Shown here: in pieces, positions 36,301 through 46,500 of the stretch
Layout of the letters: each line of letters begins with the position of its first letter
How positions within the stretch are numbered: the first letter of the stretch is position 1
NCBI GenBank assembly: GCA_009602725.1
Contig: WELB01000305.1
Span: 23,014-77,905, forward strand
Direction: 5' to 3'
DNA: 54,892 bases
From: Spirogloea muscicola
Lineage: Eukaryota > Streptophyta > Zygnematophyceae > Spirogloeales > Spirogloeaceae
Position numbers and translations under genes: made by a program
The notes under the pieces: generated by a model
What the model was told of the DNA's origin: nothing
Databases searched by the model: none
What the model saw: only the letters and a program-made list of their open reading frames with translations

Positions 36301-38203
36301 GCCAATACCAAGGAATCCATCCTTGTCATCCCTGAGGTCGCCGGTCTCAAGTGGCGACCACGGCCTCGCGGTGGCCATGGACGAAGGGGGCAGCGTGCAT
36401 GCGGATGGAGGGAAGGAGGCAGGCGGAGAAGGAGGGGGGGGGCAGCAGAGTGGCAGCGGGCGGGGCATGAAGTCCTACCAGCACCACGAGGGTGCTGCCG
36501 CTGCTGCCGGGGATGGCAGTGGCGGTGGCGGCGGTGGTGGCGACAATGGGTACTGCAAGGTGCACGGGAGGCCCAGCGGCTTCGGCCATGGCCACGGGCA
36601 GGGTCCGCCGGCGTTCCACGGAGGAGCCGCCGCGGGCTCCGTGTCCGCTGGCGCCATGGCCTCGCCAGGCCTGGCCCTGGGGAACTGGCAGGGGCAAGTG
36701 AGCTGGGTCCCGGCTGGCCCACCAGGCGGCGTCATGGTCATGGGCGGCATGCCCATGCAGATGCAGGCCCCCCGCCTGAGCGGCTTCCCGGCGTACTCGG
36801 CGGCCCACATGGGCAGCTTTGTCGTTGGGGCCTACCCGCCCGGCCTCATGGCGCTGGAGAGCCGCGTGCACGGTGGCGCCGCCGCGTTGAGTGCGCTCCG
36901 GCGATACAATGTCCCCGGGACTGGAGTGGAGCTGCGGCCTTATGGCAGCGGCCCCATCGAGGAGCCACCCGGCGTCAGCTCCGCAGCGGCAGGGGATGGC
37001 CTGGGCGGCGGACGGCGGCGGCCAACTCCAAGGGGGAGTGTCCTGAGGAAATCGCCATCCATTGATAAAAGCGGCAGCCCAGTAAGCTCCGGCAGCGATG
37101 GCTTTCCAGGTCTTTGTTGCTGAATTGTTCTCAATTATGCTGCGGTGTCACTCAGGCGTTTCAAAAAGCCTCACTAATCCATGCAGGCTGTTTGCATCTT
37201 CAGTCACTGACGGGCTGGAGTTGCTTTCTCTGGGCGATTCATGCCATCACAAGCTTAGCTTCAGTTGGATGCACTAATACCTGGACCCTGAGTCCTTGAT
37301 CTTTCATTGGTGATTTACTATGCACCGGTTATCTTCTCACTATATATCATATCAATCATAATTGTTGTTACGACCTGCTCTCTGCACAGACGACAGCAAA
37401 GAATGGTCGTGGAGAGGAAGCCGGCCTGCCCAGTGTCGGGGATGTCGGCCTGTCCCCCAAAGGCGCAGATCCTCCAGGAGACGATGGCAGCGCCGCAAAT
37501 GTCATCACCATAAAGGCGACCTATGGAGAGGACACTGTTAGATTCAAGCTGCCAAAGGATCGAATAGACTTCATGAAGCTGAAACTGGAGGTGGCCAAGC
37601 GCCTCCATATCACCTGTAAGCGACAAGCTCCTGTATTCCATATGATGTGTCTGGCTCTGCTTCGTTTGCCAAGACTGAGGTTGTAAGCTGGCCAGTACTC
37701 TTATCATGAAGCTCATTGCACAATGTCACACAGAGGTCCATGTACGAACACGACTACCACCTAGAGGCATGCCTTGCGCTTATCTCCTTGGTAATCATGT
37801 TGCCTCTACAGTTGAAGGCATAACACTCAAATATTTCGATGATGAAGAGGAGTGGATGCTACTGGCGACCAACAGCGTAAGGCTCCGACTCTCAGAGCCA
37901 CTGTGAAGCATCTGCATGATCACTGTGCGTGCATCTACATAGTGCTGAAGGGTGTCTAGCTTCATAGGTAGCAGATGGGATGATTCAGACACTCAATGGT
38001 CCATCTATTCCTTGTGATATATGCAGGATCTGGTTGAGTGCATGGATGTGGCCAGGGTCAGTCGGGGGCTGCCAATCAAGCTGATGGTGAAGTATGAGCA
38101 GCCCGGAGGCGGCAGCGGAGCGGACGGTGGCATGAACTGGGCTGCTCGTGGCGGTGTTCCGGGCGGCGACGCGGAAGGAGGGGAAGTGGACGCTGAGACA
38201 TAG
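30396..38203 (+). CDS. NIN-like protein (NLP) transcription factor, RWP-RK plus PB1
   Basis: NLPs are nuclear regulators of nitrate-responsive genes in plants. Exons: 30396-30575, 31026-31135, 31352-31952, 32262-32416, 32633-32912, 33120-33167, 33292-33446, 33713-33857, 34145-34393, 34623-35217, 35488-35666, 35858-35968, 36031-36090, 36294-37109, 37397-37615, 37812-37876 and 38027-38203, about 1,380 aa. The conserved N-terminal GAF-like region is seen in [38 protein letters not shown] and [19 protein letters not shown]. The RWP-RK domain spans exons 10-11 ([37 protein letters not shown]). The C-terminal PB1 domain holds [16 protein letters not shown] and [12 protein letters not shown]. An acidic Asp/Glu run lies just before RWP-RK, and exon 14 is Gly-rich. 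Intron 4 seems to start with GC. The exon 3 acceptor and exons 12-14 are uncertain: exon 14 does not fit the phase of exon 13. Confidence 0.92.
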
Positions 38204-39469
38204 CGAGGAGGACTTGGAGTACAGCACGGGCTGTGCTTCAAGTACAAACCGACTGGCAGCAGCCATGCATCAGTGCCATAGCGCCAATGCTTTGTTATGG
38301 AGAGGTAAATAGGTTCGTGACTGAAGCCATTAATGAGTGTAGTACGCTCTGACGATGGGTTCATGGGCAGCCAGGGGTCCTGGACGCATGGTGCTATCAC
38401 GACCAACGTAGTGGAGCTGCCTTGACGCAGGCGTCGCAGCTCAAGTAGCTGATCAAGGCCTGCTCAGTGGCTGTCTATATATTTTCAAAATCCTGGCCAA
38501 TTACTTATTGGCCTCTCCTGTCAGCACGTGGCGCTGCTCCCTCTGCCACTCTTTGCGAATATTCCTATTATATAGCTTAGCTTCTATATTAAGTCACTAA
38601 TTTGAAAGCCAGTGGGAGCATGTCTTTCATTGCATTTGCAGCCCTTATTACCTTCGTCCTCGTCAACCTTGCATGTTTTGCCAGATTCTATCCAGGCGCC
38701 CCTCTAGATCTAGACGCCCATATAGTTGTCGACCTGGGTCAAGCTATGTCATGCAATTCCTCAGAAAAGCATTGCTGCATCAAGTAGCTCCTTTGTGCAA
38801 GCACGGCATCCATCTGACATGGTCTTGTCGATTCATCATATACTGTTCAAAGTGTGAGAAGCTCAATGGTCAGACTTTTCTGTGACCATTCAAGTCTGTC
38901 CATGATCAGCAAGGAGTACATCTATGGCTTCTTCAATCACCAGTCAGCTGTTACTGCCTGATTCAGGTTATCCTATCCTGCTCAACCATGTGCATCAGAG
39001 GTGATGATAGTGCTGCCATTCCACTCTCTGGCTGCGACATTGCCTTGCCCAATTGGCATGAGCAACACAATACAGAGCAAGGACTGAGTCTGGGCTCACA
39101 ATAAGTGCAGCAAGCACTTGTGTGAACTGCAGGACCTGGACTACTACAAGCTCAAGAAAGAGAAAGAAGAGGACAACTCTCAACAGTCAAAGCAGCAGGT
39201 GACAACCTGTGGGTCACAGCGTATAGACAGCCGACTAATGTTCTGTTTAAGGTTTAGGGTTTACACCCTAACTCCAGCGGACTGATGGAAGCTTGCCAGG
39301 TGGCAAAGAGGGACCAAGCAGTCGTGCTAAGAGCTGGCATTGCTCAAGCAGCAATCGAGAACCTGGCGACGAGCGTGTCCACGATGCCAAAGGGCTGGTG
39401 AGCTGACGCAGGCTTCCCGCTGCACATGCCTCTGCTAAGTGGCTGGTAACTTGCCAAGGCTTGCTTGGG
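38204..39469. other. Intergenic region between the NLP and Sm-G genes
   Basis: Convergent 3' flanks, moderately AT-rich. A short telomere-like sequence (GGTTTAGGGTTTACACCCTAA) is centred near 39258. I see no coding sequence or RNA gene. Confidence 0.6.
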
Positions 39470-40606
39470 TCACCTCACGCTCTCCAGCGCCTCAATCATC
39501 ACCACGCTGTTTCCGCGGATGACCTGTGGCATCGCAGCACACGCATGTGAAGTGGCTGTGTGAGAGGCACTTTGCGTAGCTCCTCTCACAGGCTGGCGCA
39601 ACGAGAGCCCTCACTTGTATGATCTCTGCTCCAGCTGCTGCCAGTCTGCCTGAGCAAGCCAAGCTGCGGGAATGCCAACGCCGGCTGCTGCGGCAGCAAC
39701 TCACCACCATGCCAATGTCAGTGCGCTCCGTGCCGTTGACCTCCACCGTGTTGTCCAGCACGAGGTTCATGAACTGGTCGAATCCTCGCAGTACACCCAC
39801 CACGACCCGATTGGCGTTGAGCTTGACTGCCAATCCGCAACAAAGGCCGCCGCCGCAGGCGAGCGCGCTATGTTACGGCGGCACTGCAGCCGACCTTGTG
39901 GGCTCCGGCAAGCTCGGAGGGCCGTGAGGAGGATAGGAGACCCAAAGCAAGTCATTTGTGTCGACGCTATAGCTCGAGAAACGTGGTGCAACACATAATA
40001 GCGGAGGATCAAGGCTAATGGCTAAGGGTTTTCATTTAACGAATAGGGCGACGTTTTCAAAGGGTTAGGACTAAGGGAGAAAGGCATCAGAAGGTGCCAC
40101 TTGGGAGCCAGGGTTCAGTGGAAGAGCTCAAGCTCAAGGTGTAGGGTTCAGGGTTCAGGATTCAGGTTCAGGAGACAGAATAAAAGGTTTTCGATATGGA
40201 GGGGTTTACTGCCAACACTACCATGGCCAGAGTCAGGAGTCAGGGCCAAAAATTAAAGGTCTGGTGTATTTGTCCAGTGGGGGTGGGGGGGTGTAAGGGG
40301 TTCTCCTCACTGTTGAGCTTCTTGTCCATGTACCTGCACGCAGCAGGCAGCGGGGTTTGAGTATTCCTTCATCTTCTCTTAACAGCTTGTAATGTTAGCC
40401 TTACATGTGTATTTGTCGGTCAGTGCAAGGCGGGCCTCGAGGAGGGCGGCGGCACTGGAGGGCGCGGCGGCAAGGCCGCCGCGGCAAGGCCGCCGCGGCA
40501 AGGCCGTGTGGACCGGCGGCGGCGGCAGCAGCGGCAACGGCAATGGCAATGGCCGGGGGGCGGGAGCGCACTTCTTGAGGTCGGGCGCCTGGCCAGACTT
40601 GCTCAT
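39470..40606 (-). CDS. SNRPG: Small nuclear ribonucleoprotein Sm-G
   Basis: Sm-G is one of the seven Sm proteins forming the heteroheptameric ring on spliceosomal U snRNAs in the nucleus. Four exons, 40606-40572 (35 nt), 40333-40311 (23 nt), 39826-39705 and 39523-39470, join in phase to 77 aa, the family length. Exon 1 encodes MSKSGQAPDLK and the microexon YMDKKLN; exon 3 has KLNANRVVVGVLRGFDQF and TDIGMV, and exon 4 has VIRGNSVVMIEALE. Sm1 is within KLNANRVVVGVLRGFDQFMN and Sm2 within VIRGNSVVMIE; the RGFDQFMN and IRGNS signatures separate Sm-G from Lsm7. The start is the first ATG of exon 1, next to a GGC repeat. The gene diverges from the HAD phosphatase. Exon 1 also lies inside much longer GC-rich spurious frames, which could hide it from automatic annotation. 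Confidence 0.95.
40466..40508 (+). repeat. Short tandem repeat of a 14-mer
   Basis: About three copies of GGCAAGGCCGCCGC in the first intron of the Sm-G gene. Confidence 0.85.
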
Positions 40607-41392
40607 GGCGGCGGCGGCGGCGGCGGCGACGGCGGCGGCGGCGGGGAAGGCGGCCGGCCGGCAGTTGGGGGAGGAGGGGGGTTGTGAAAAAGCGAGCGGC
40701 TGGGTCAGCCGATGGTCGGTTTCTGGGGAGGGAGGGGCGAGCGGCGGGCCAACCCCGGCGTACCCACGGCAGGCTCCGTCCAGACGGCGGGCAAGTCCGG
40801 CCGTCGGCAGGGCCGTTTCTCCCATTGGGGGAAGTGAGCCGCTCCCGCCGCTTCCCCCCGTTGGGAGAGCCACACGGGCCCGCGCCCCAATTGGGAGCGC
40901 CACTTTCCTCGTTTGGGAGCGCCACTCTGTTCGTTTGGGAGTGCCACTTTCTCTCTCCCAGCCCACCGTCGGCCCCTCCTCCCGCGAAGGCCCCCATGAT
41001 CGCCGCGCCGCGCCTCCCCGCGCGCCTGCCGCTGCTGCGGGTGGGGCCCCGATCGCCCGCCTCCTCGGATCCGCTCTCGCGGCTGCCCTCCACACCCGCT
41101 TTTCCGCCCGGCCTGACCCCAAGAGCTTGCCGCTGCGACTGTGCAGGCGAGCGCAGCCACCGGGAGCGATCCGTTTGGCCACACAGCCCCGCCACCGCGC
41201 TGCGCTGCCGCTGTTGGTGAGCCCCGATGAGCAGCTGGGGCAGTGGGGCTGCCCGCCTGCTCCGATGGTGTACTGAAAGGGTTCCCTGCAGCTTCGAGTG
41301 GCACTTCAGCCACATTGCCGCTGGGTTGGCTGTGAACGATTCAAGGGCTTTGCGCAGGCCCTGCAGCTGGCGAGCTGCGTGGCATTGCCACA
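40607..41392. promoter_or_regulatory. Bidirectional promoter region of Sm-G and the HAD phosphatase
   Basis: This spacer of about 790 bp separates two divergent start codons. A GGC run (40607-40640) abuts the Sm-G ATG. The heptamer TTGGGAG recurs at 40861, 40891, 40913 and 40935, the last three 22 bp apart in a tandem unit of the form TTGGGAGCGCCACT. A related CATTGGGGGAAGTGAGCCGC lies at about 40825. Open frames spanning the spacer (up to 330 codons on the minus strand) lack family signatures. Promoter activity is inferred from gene orientation. Confidence 0.55.
40891..40955 (+). repeat. 22-bp tandem repeat in the divergent promoter
   Basis: Three units spaced 22 bp apart begin TTGGGAG(C/T)GCCACT. 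The 13-mer TTGGGAGTGCCAC of the third unit is the exact reverse complement of GTGGCACTCCCAA found in the dispersed repeat at about 53132-53144. Confidence 0.85.
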
Positions 41393-42563
41393 ATGGCTCG
41401 GGAGCTGCCGCCGTTGGCAGAACTGCGGGCGGTGCTCTTCGACGTTGACGGCACGCTCGCGGACTCCGACCCCCTCCACTTCCTTGCCTTCCGCGAGTGC
41501 CTCCAGGAGGTCTTGCCTCTAGCTTCCCTCCTTTTGCAACCCCTTCATACCTCCTGACGAGATGGAAGAGAAGGACAAGTCCCGTCCTTCGTGCACAGTA
41601 TTTGCCAACCTTAGGCTGCTGGAATACAGAGCGGTCCCGACGCTACGACTCTACTTGCAGGTGGGCTTTCAAGACGGTGTCCCCATCGATGAAGCCTTCT
41701 TCCAGCAGCGCATCAGCGGCCGCGCCAACTCCGAGATTGGCGCCGACCTCCTCCCTCTGTGGCCGCGCGAGAAGCGGGACAAGTTCCTGGACGACAAGGA
41801 GGCCCGCTTTCGCTCGTCAGTCTCGCCGGCCCTCCTGGGGCGATCCTCACTTCCTCAGATCGAGCATGATGAGCTGCCAGCCATGTTGTGACGGTCACTG
41901 GGCCACAGAAACTGACTACGTCCCCGTCGCAGGATGGCGGCGCAGGAGCTGCGGCCTGTGCGGGGCCTCCAGCGGCTGTGCAATTGGGCTGCAGCAAGGG
42001 GGCTGCGCGCGGCTGCTGTCACCAACGCACCGCGTGCCAACGCCGAGCAGATGATTGAAGCTGTCGGGCTCAGCCATTACTTTGAGCACCTTGTGATCGG
42101 GTCCGAGTGTGCGCGGCCCAAGCCGTACCCCGAACCCTACCTCGAGGGCCTCGCCTGCCTTGGCGAGGATGCGCGGCACGCATTCGCTCTTGAGGTCTTG
42201 AGTCTGCCATTCCTCATCCTTGTCTGTGATGAGTTGATTGAAAGTCTTGGTCAAGTCTCTCCTCTTGTGCAGCCGACCGCTGATGTGCAAATACGGCACG
42301 TTGGTTTACATTGGCCGTTACTTGATATGGTCTCGTCTCAGCTTGCCCTTTTGGCGGCTCTGCTGTAGGACTCCCCGTCTGGCATCAGGGCGGCCGTGGC
42401 CGCTGGCGTGGCGGTCGTTGGCGTCACGACTGGCAACCCTGAGGGCATGCTCCGTGACGCAGGGGCCTCACTCATCATCGCCGACTTTGACGATGCCTTG
42501 CTGTGGGACTACCTCACACCTCCGCAGGCCACTGAGGACCTGACTACGCAACCCAGACCCTGA
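41393..42563 (+). CDS. HAD-superfamily phosphatase, plant SGPP-like sugar phosphatase
   Basis: A small hydrolase of the haloacid dehalogenase superfamily, likely removing phosphate from sugar phosphates; the exact substrate cannot be told. Exons 41393-41509, 41661-41815, 41933-42194 and 42369-42563 join in phase to 242 aa, close to the plant SGPP type. HAD motif I is FDVDGTLADSDPLH (DVDGT at 17-21, nucleophile Asp17 and general acid/base Asp19). A GVPIDEAFF, ISGRANSEI cap region follows. Motif II is in AAAVTNAP. The motif III lysine is probably in SECARPKPYPEPYL. Motif IV is built across the last junction, where the codon after FALE reads Asp in DSPSGIRAAVAAG. All catalytic motifs appear intact. 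No transit peptide is evident, so a cytosolic location is inferred. It is divergently arranged with Sm-G. Confidence 0.93.
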
Positions 42564-43333
42564 GTCCTTGATCACTATGTTGCCATCGGCCTGCTCCGAA
42601 AAGGACTGCCAGCAACCTCTTGAAGCATTTCCTTCACTACCACATCCGAAGTTGCTGGGAGCGCACGGCAATTGCAGCATAGGCTTGCTAATATTATTTC
42701 TTCGCATTTAGATGCAATCAGGCGAGATCCACCTCCTTCTGCAAAGCAGCTGCAAAGCTGCGCAACTCATCGTCTCATACTCCAGCAGATAGATTACTTG
42801 CGTGACAGGCTTCAATGATATCTGTCATCAGACCAGATGTTCCTCTGTTTATTCATGTGTTTACCAGCGCTCATTAAACTAGCAGCCACATTGCCCTTCT
42901 CTTCAAGGATTTCAGTAGTCTGCATTGTTGACATCCAGATGCCAAATCTATGCCTTGAAGAAGAGGCAACGCTTCTACAGTAAAATGTGCTCATCCTGGC
43001 AAGCTGTCAAGACAAAGGCTACAACATTGCTTTGTGTGAAGAGCAGGTGATCAATCATGTTACCAAAGTCCGTCAACCAGGAAGAGGCCCAGTGCTTGGC
43101 TAAAATTCAATAAAGACAGCGGCTCTCCCATAGGGGGCGAGGGCTGTGAACAGCCAGCCCGAAAAGAATTGACAAGGTCCGAAGAGGCCAAAAAGCGCTT
43201 TCCCAGAGGTCCCTTAAAGGTCCCCTTCGTCAAAACAGGTGCCACAACGACAACTGCTGAGGAGAAGGTCGTCACAACCCTTTGACACACTGATGCCATC
43301 ATCGAGGTTGCTTCTGAAGTCGGTAATAGGCAC
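42564..43333. other. Intergenic spacer
   Basis: AT-richer sequence without recognisable genes. 43120-43195 holds a copy of the dispersed module (GGCTCTCCCATAGGGGGCGA, GGCTGTGAACAGCCAGCCCG, AAAAGAATTGACAAGGTCCG). Confidence 0.6.
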
Positions 43334-43528
43334 CTATGGGTTGGCTGGAGCAGGCAGGACCAGGCCGACGAGCCCTGAGCCGGGGTCCGGCTCAAGCCCC
43401 AGCATGGCATTTGCCTCGTCCACCCATGGCAGGATATACAGGATGCGGGGCCACAGAGGCTCCGAAGCCGGGAGTCTCACCACGCCTGCCCGGTCTCGCG
43501 CCCTGAGGTATGCCACAAACTTCTCAAA
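43334..43528 (-). CDS. Last exon of a SPOC-domain protein (partial)
   Basis: SPOC domains occur in transcription and RNA-processing regulators, including plant FPA-like and TFIIS-related proteins. Only the last 64 codons are present. The exon begins at a strong acceptor (TGTCCTTGCAG before 43528) and reads FEKFVAYLRARDRAGVV, then LWPRILYILPWVDEANAMLG, then a tail ending APANP and a stop. The pattern of a Phe-x-x-Tyr-Leu helix, RAGVV and a late ILYILP strand fits the C-terminal half of SPOC. Upstream exons should lie at higher coordinates on the minus strand. However, only 58 bp of intron remain before the N at 43587, after which sequence of the IF-2 gene begins on the other strand. The rest of this gene is therefore missing or misplaced. 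Confidence 0.7.
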   Translation of the reverse strand, partial: FEKFVAYLRARDRAGVVRLPASEPLWPRILYILPWVDEANAMLGLEPDPGSGLVGLVLPAPANP

Positions 43529-43586
43529 CTGCAAGGACAGGCAGCACGCACAGGCCAATCAGCGCACTCATAGCGACGACCCACGA

Positions 43587-43587
43587 N
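43587..43587. other. Undetermined base (N) marking a broken join
   Basis: On its left is an intron of the minus-strand SPOC gene. On its right is the middle of the plus-strand IF-2 linker, with no IF-2 N-terminus or promoter between. The two genes cannot both be continuous here, so the N most likely hides a gap of unknown size or a misjoin. Confidence 0.8.
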
Positions 43588-46500
43588 CCGGGCAGGCCCC
43601 CGCTGCCGCACCCGGCGCTGCCGGAGGCAAGGCCGCCAAGCCCGGCGGCGCGGCCCGCGGCAAGGACGACTGGAAGAAGAAGGGCAGCAGCGACGCCGAG
43701 GGCCTGAAGAAGCGGCCGCCGCTCAAGGGCAAGGCCGGCGTCGACGACGGCAGCGGCATCGCCGAGAAGCGCGGCGGCGCGCGCCGGGAGAGCAAGGCCA
43801 CGCGCAAGGCCGCCCGCAACGAGGCCCAGCGGTGAGCCCCTGTTTGACCTCCCCGGCGAAGCTGCACCTGTCAGTACCAGATGCTGCGACACCAGATCGT
43901 GACCAGCACGGCGAGACGCTTGGCTTATCTCTGGCTGCTGACGTTGCTGCGACGTGGTTGCCAGGCTCGCTGCGCCCGTGCGCGCGGAGATCCTGGAGGT
44001 TGGCCGGCAGGGGATGTCTGTCGCAGACCTTGCTGCCGAGCTGGCAGTGAATGACTCGGAGGTTGTGCGCACACTCTTCATGAAGGTGTGTGCGGGCCGA
44101 CCACTGTCGGCAGGCCCTTGCGAAGTTGCTCTCCAGATTGCAATTGAAGTTGGCTGGTGTGGTAGTTATAGACATCGCAAGTCAGTAATTTGTCAATATA
44201 CTGGTGCTGGATGAGGAGTAGTACAAGCTCACCATCAGATGGTGATCTTAGCGTGGTATGAAGACCTGATGTTCAAGCGGTGCTCACAAGGCTTACCACT
44301 GACGAGCTTGGCCATGCAATTTGTCTTGCAGGGCATTGCCACAACGGTGAATCAGACGCTGGACGAGGACACCGTGAAGCTGGTGTGCAAGGAGTACGGC
44401 GTGGAGGTCATCGAGGCAGGGTCTGTGCGGGTCGAGGATCTCGCCAAGAAGGGCCGGGACTTCATCGATGACGAGGAGGCGGAGCTCCTCGTGCTGCGCC
44501 CGCCTGTTGTCACCATCATGGGTCACGTCGACCACGGGAAGGTCTGCTGCTGCAGCCTTCACGCCTTCTTTGACTGTTCTCAATGCTTGTGTAACGCAGC
44601 ACAGTGATAGTGCTGTGCATACGGTCTGAGACCATAAGTTTTTGGAGAAGAAGTTCGAGTAGATTTGGCATATCAATTGAGTGAATGGTAAGGGTCATGC
44701 TTTTCCCAGTTGATGGCATGGTTAATTTAGTGTTTGAAGGCGTTGACACCAGTTGTTTCTGGTTTCTTGTGGCAGACATCGCTCCTGGACTTCATTCGGA
44801 AGTCGAAGGTGGCGGCCGGGGAGGCGGGCGGCATCACGCAGGGCATTGGGACGTACCGGGTCAAGGTGCCCGTCGGTGACGAGGAGCAGACGTGCGTGTT
44901 CCTTGACACCCCCGGCCATCAGGTGTGTCTTGCAGCTCTTTGCCAAGCAAGCGAGTTGCCACTTCATGCTGCTTAAGGCTGAGCAAGTATACTGCTTATG
45001 TTTCCATACAACTTAATTAAGCTCGGACTGCATATATGGAAAAGTTTGTCCAGGCAGTTATGGACTGACTTACTTTTACACACAATCGAGCAGTGGTGGT
45101 TGACCTCCCTGAAGTTGCAAGCTTAATACTGCAAAGCTTACCATAGTACTCTCTGTTTGTTTGGGGATGCAGGCGTTCAGTGCAATGCGGGCCCGCGGCG
45201 CGCGAGTGACTGACATTGCCATCATCGTCATTGCCGCTGACGATGGAGTGCGGCCACAGTCATTGGAGGCCATTGCCCACGCCAGGGCTGCCAACGTTCC
45301 AATAACCATCGCCATCAACAAGGCACGGCTGCTCAGTTCAGATGCAAGTTGTTGGACCTATGTGTCATGGGCAGGGTGGCAAATGCAACCCTGGTGTGAT
45401 GATTGACCCCTGAGTGCTCATACCCTGTGAACCTGCCCAGATGGACAAGACGGGGGCAAACGCGGATAGGGTTATGCAGGAGTTGGCAGCGCAGGGCCTC
45501 ATGCCGGAGGAGTGGGGAGGAGATGTGCCAATGGTTCCGGTATGGCTGACACTTTGAGCTTGCTCTTGCTGCGGTAGCAGTCGTTGCTGCTGTGCATCTA
45601 TTCTGCCGGGAATGTTGGGAGCACTTGATTGAGTGAGGTACTGAGTGGTGCTTGCATATTGATTACCTCAGGTTAGCGCGAAGACAGGCGAAAATGTCGA
45701 CACACTGCTGGAGACGGTGTTGTTGCAAGCAGAGGTACATATCAAGTGTCAAGCTGTTAAGGATTCACAGGCTTGATGTAGACTAGTGTAGGCCTTCATT
45801 GCAGTTGCTGAGCATGTAGGTACACCTTGACACAGAACCACTATGTTGGGTCAATTGCGGCATGCGTAAAGCCTGGGCAATGCTTATTCATCGGTTTCTA
45901 TAACCCTCTAGGCAGAAATTCATCAACAATGTTCCTTCTCTTCCTTGTGTCCTTGCAGTTTCAGGAGCTCCGCGCAAATCCTGATACAACGGCCGAGGGG
46001 ACAATCATTGAGGCGAGCCTGGAAAAATCGAGGGGCGCGCTTGCTACTCTGCTTGTCCAGAATGGGACTCTCCACAGGGGTGATGTGATCTTGTGTGGGG
46101 AAGCTTATGGCAAGGTAAGATATGCACATGTTATTGTTTCATGGTAACAGTCTACGAGAGTGAGGTGTTTATTGGCTAACTAGTTGTTTTCTGTTAGTAA
46201 GATCTGGTAAGGGAGATGTATTTGGCACTGTAGTCTGTGTTGAGCCCTGATGCATAGGTGCCTGGTCGGAGCAGGTGAGAGCATTGCTGGACGACACAGG
46301 GGCGAGGTGCGAGGACGCCGGGCCGTCCATGGCCGTGCAGGTGCTCGGGCTGAGCACCGTGCCAGTGTGCGGAGACGAGTTTGAGGTGGTGGCGACGCTG
46401 GACGAGGCTCGACAGCGCGCAGAGGAGACGGCCCTGGCCGTGCGCACTGCGCGGCTCACGGCGCAGGCTGGCGAGGGCAAAGTCACACTGGCCGCCCTTG

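Noticed and set aside
40401-41393. 330-codon minus-strand frame and several overlapping long frames on both strands
   Set aside because: They lie in GC-rich spacer with few stop codons, lack family signatures and are Arg/Pro/Ala-rich. The real gene there is Sm-G exon 1 (MSKSGQAPDLK) in a short section of one of them.
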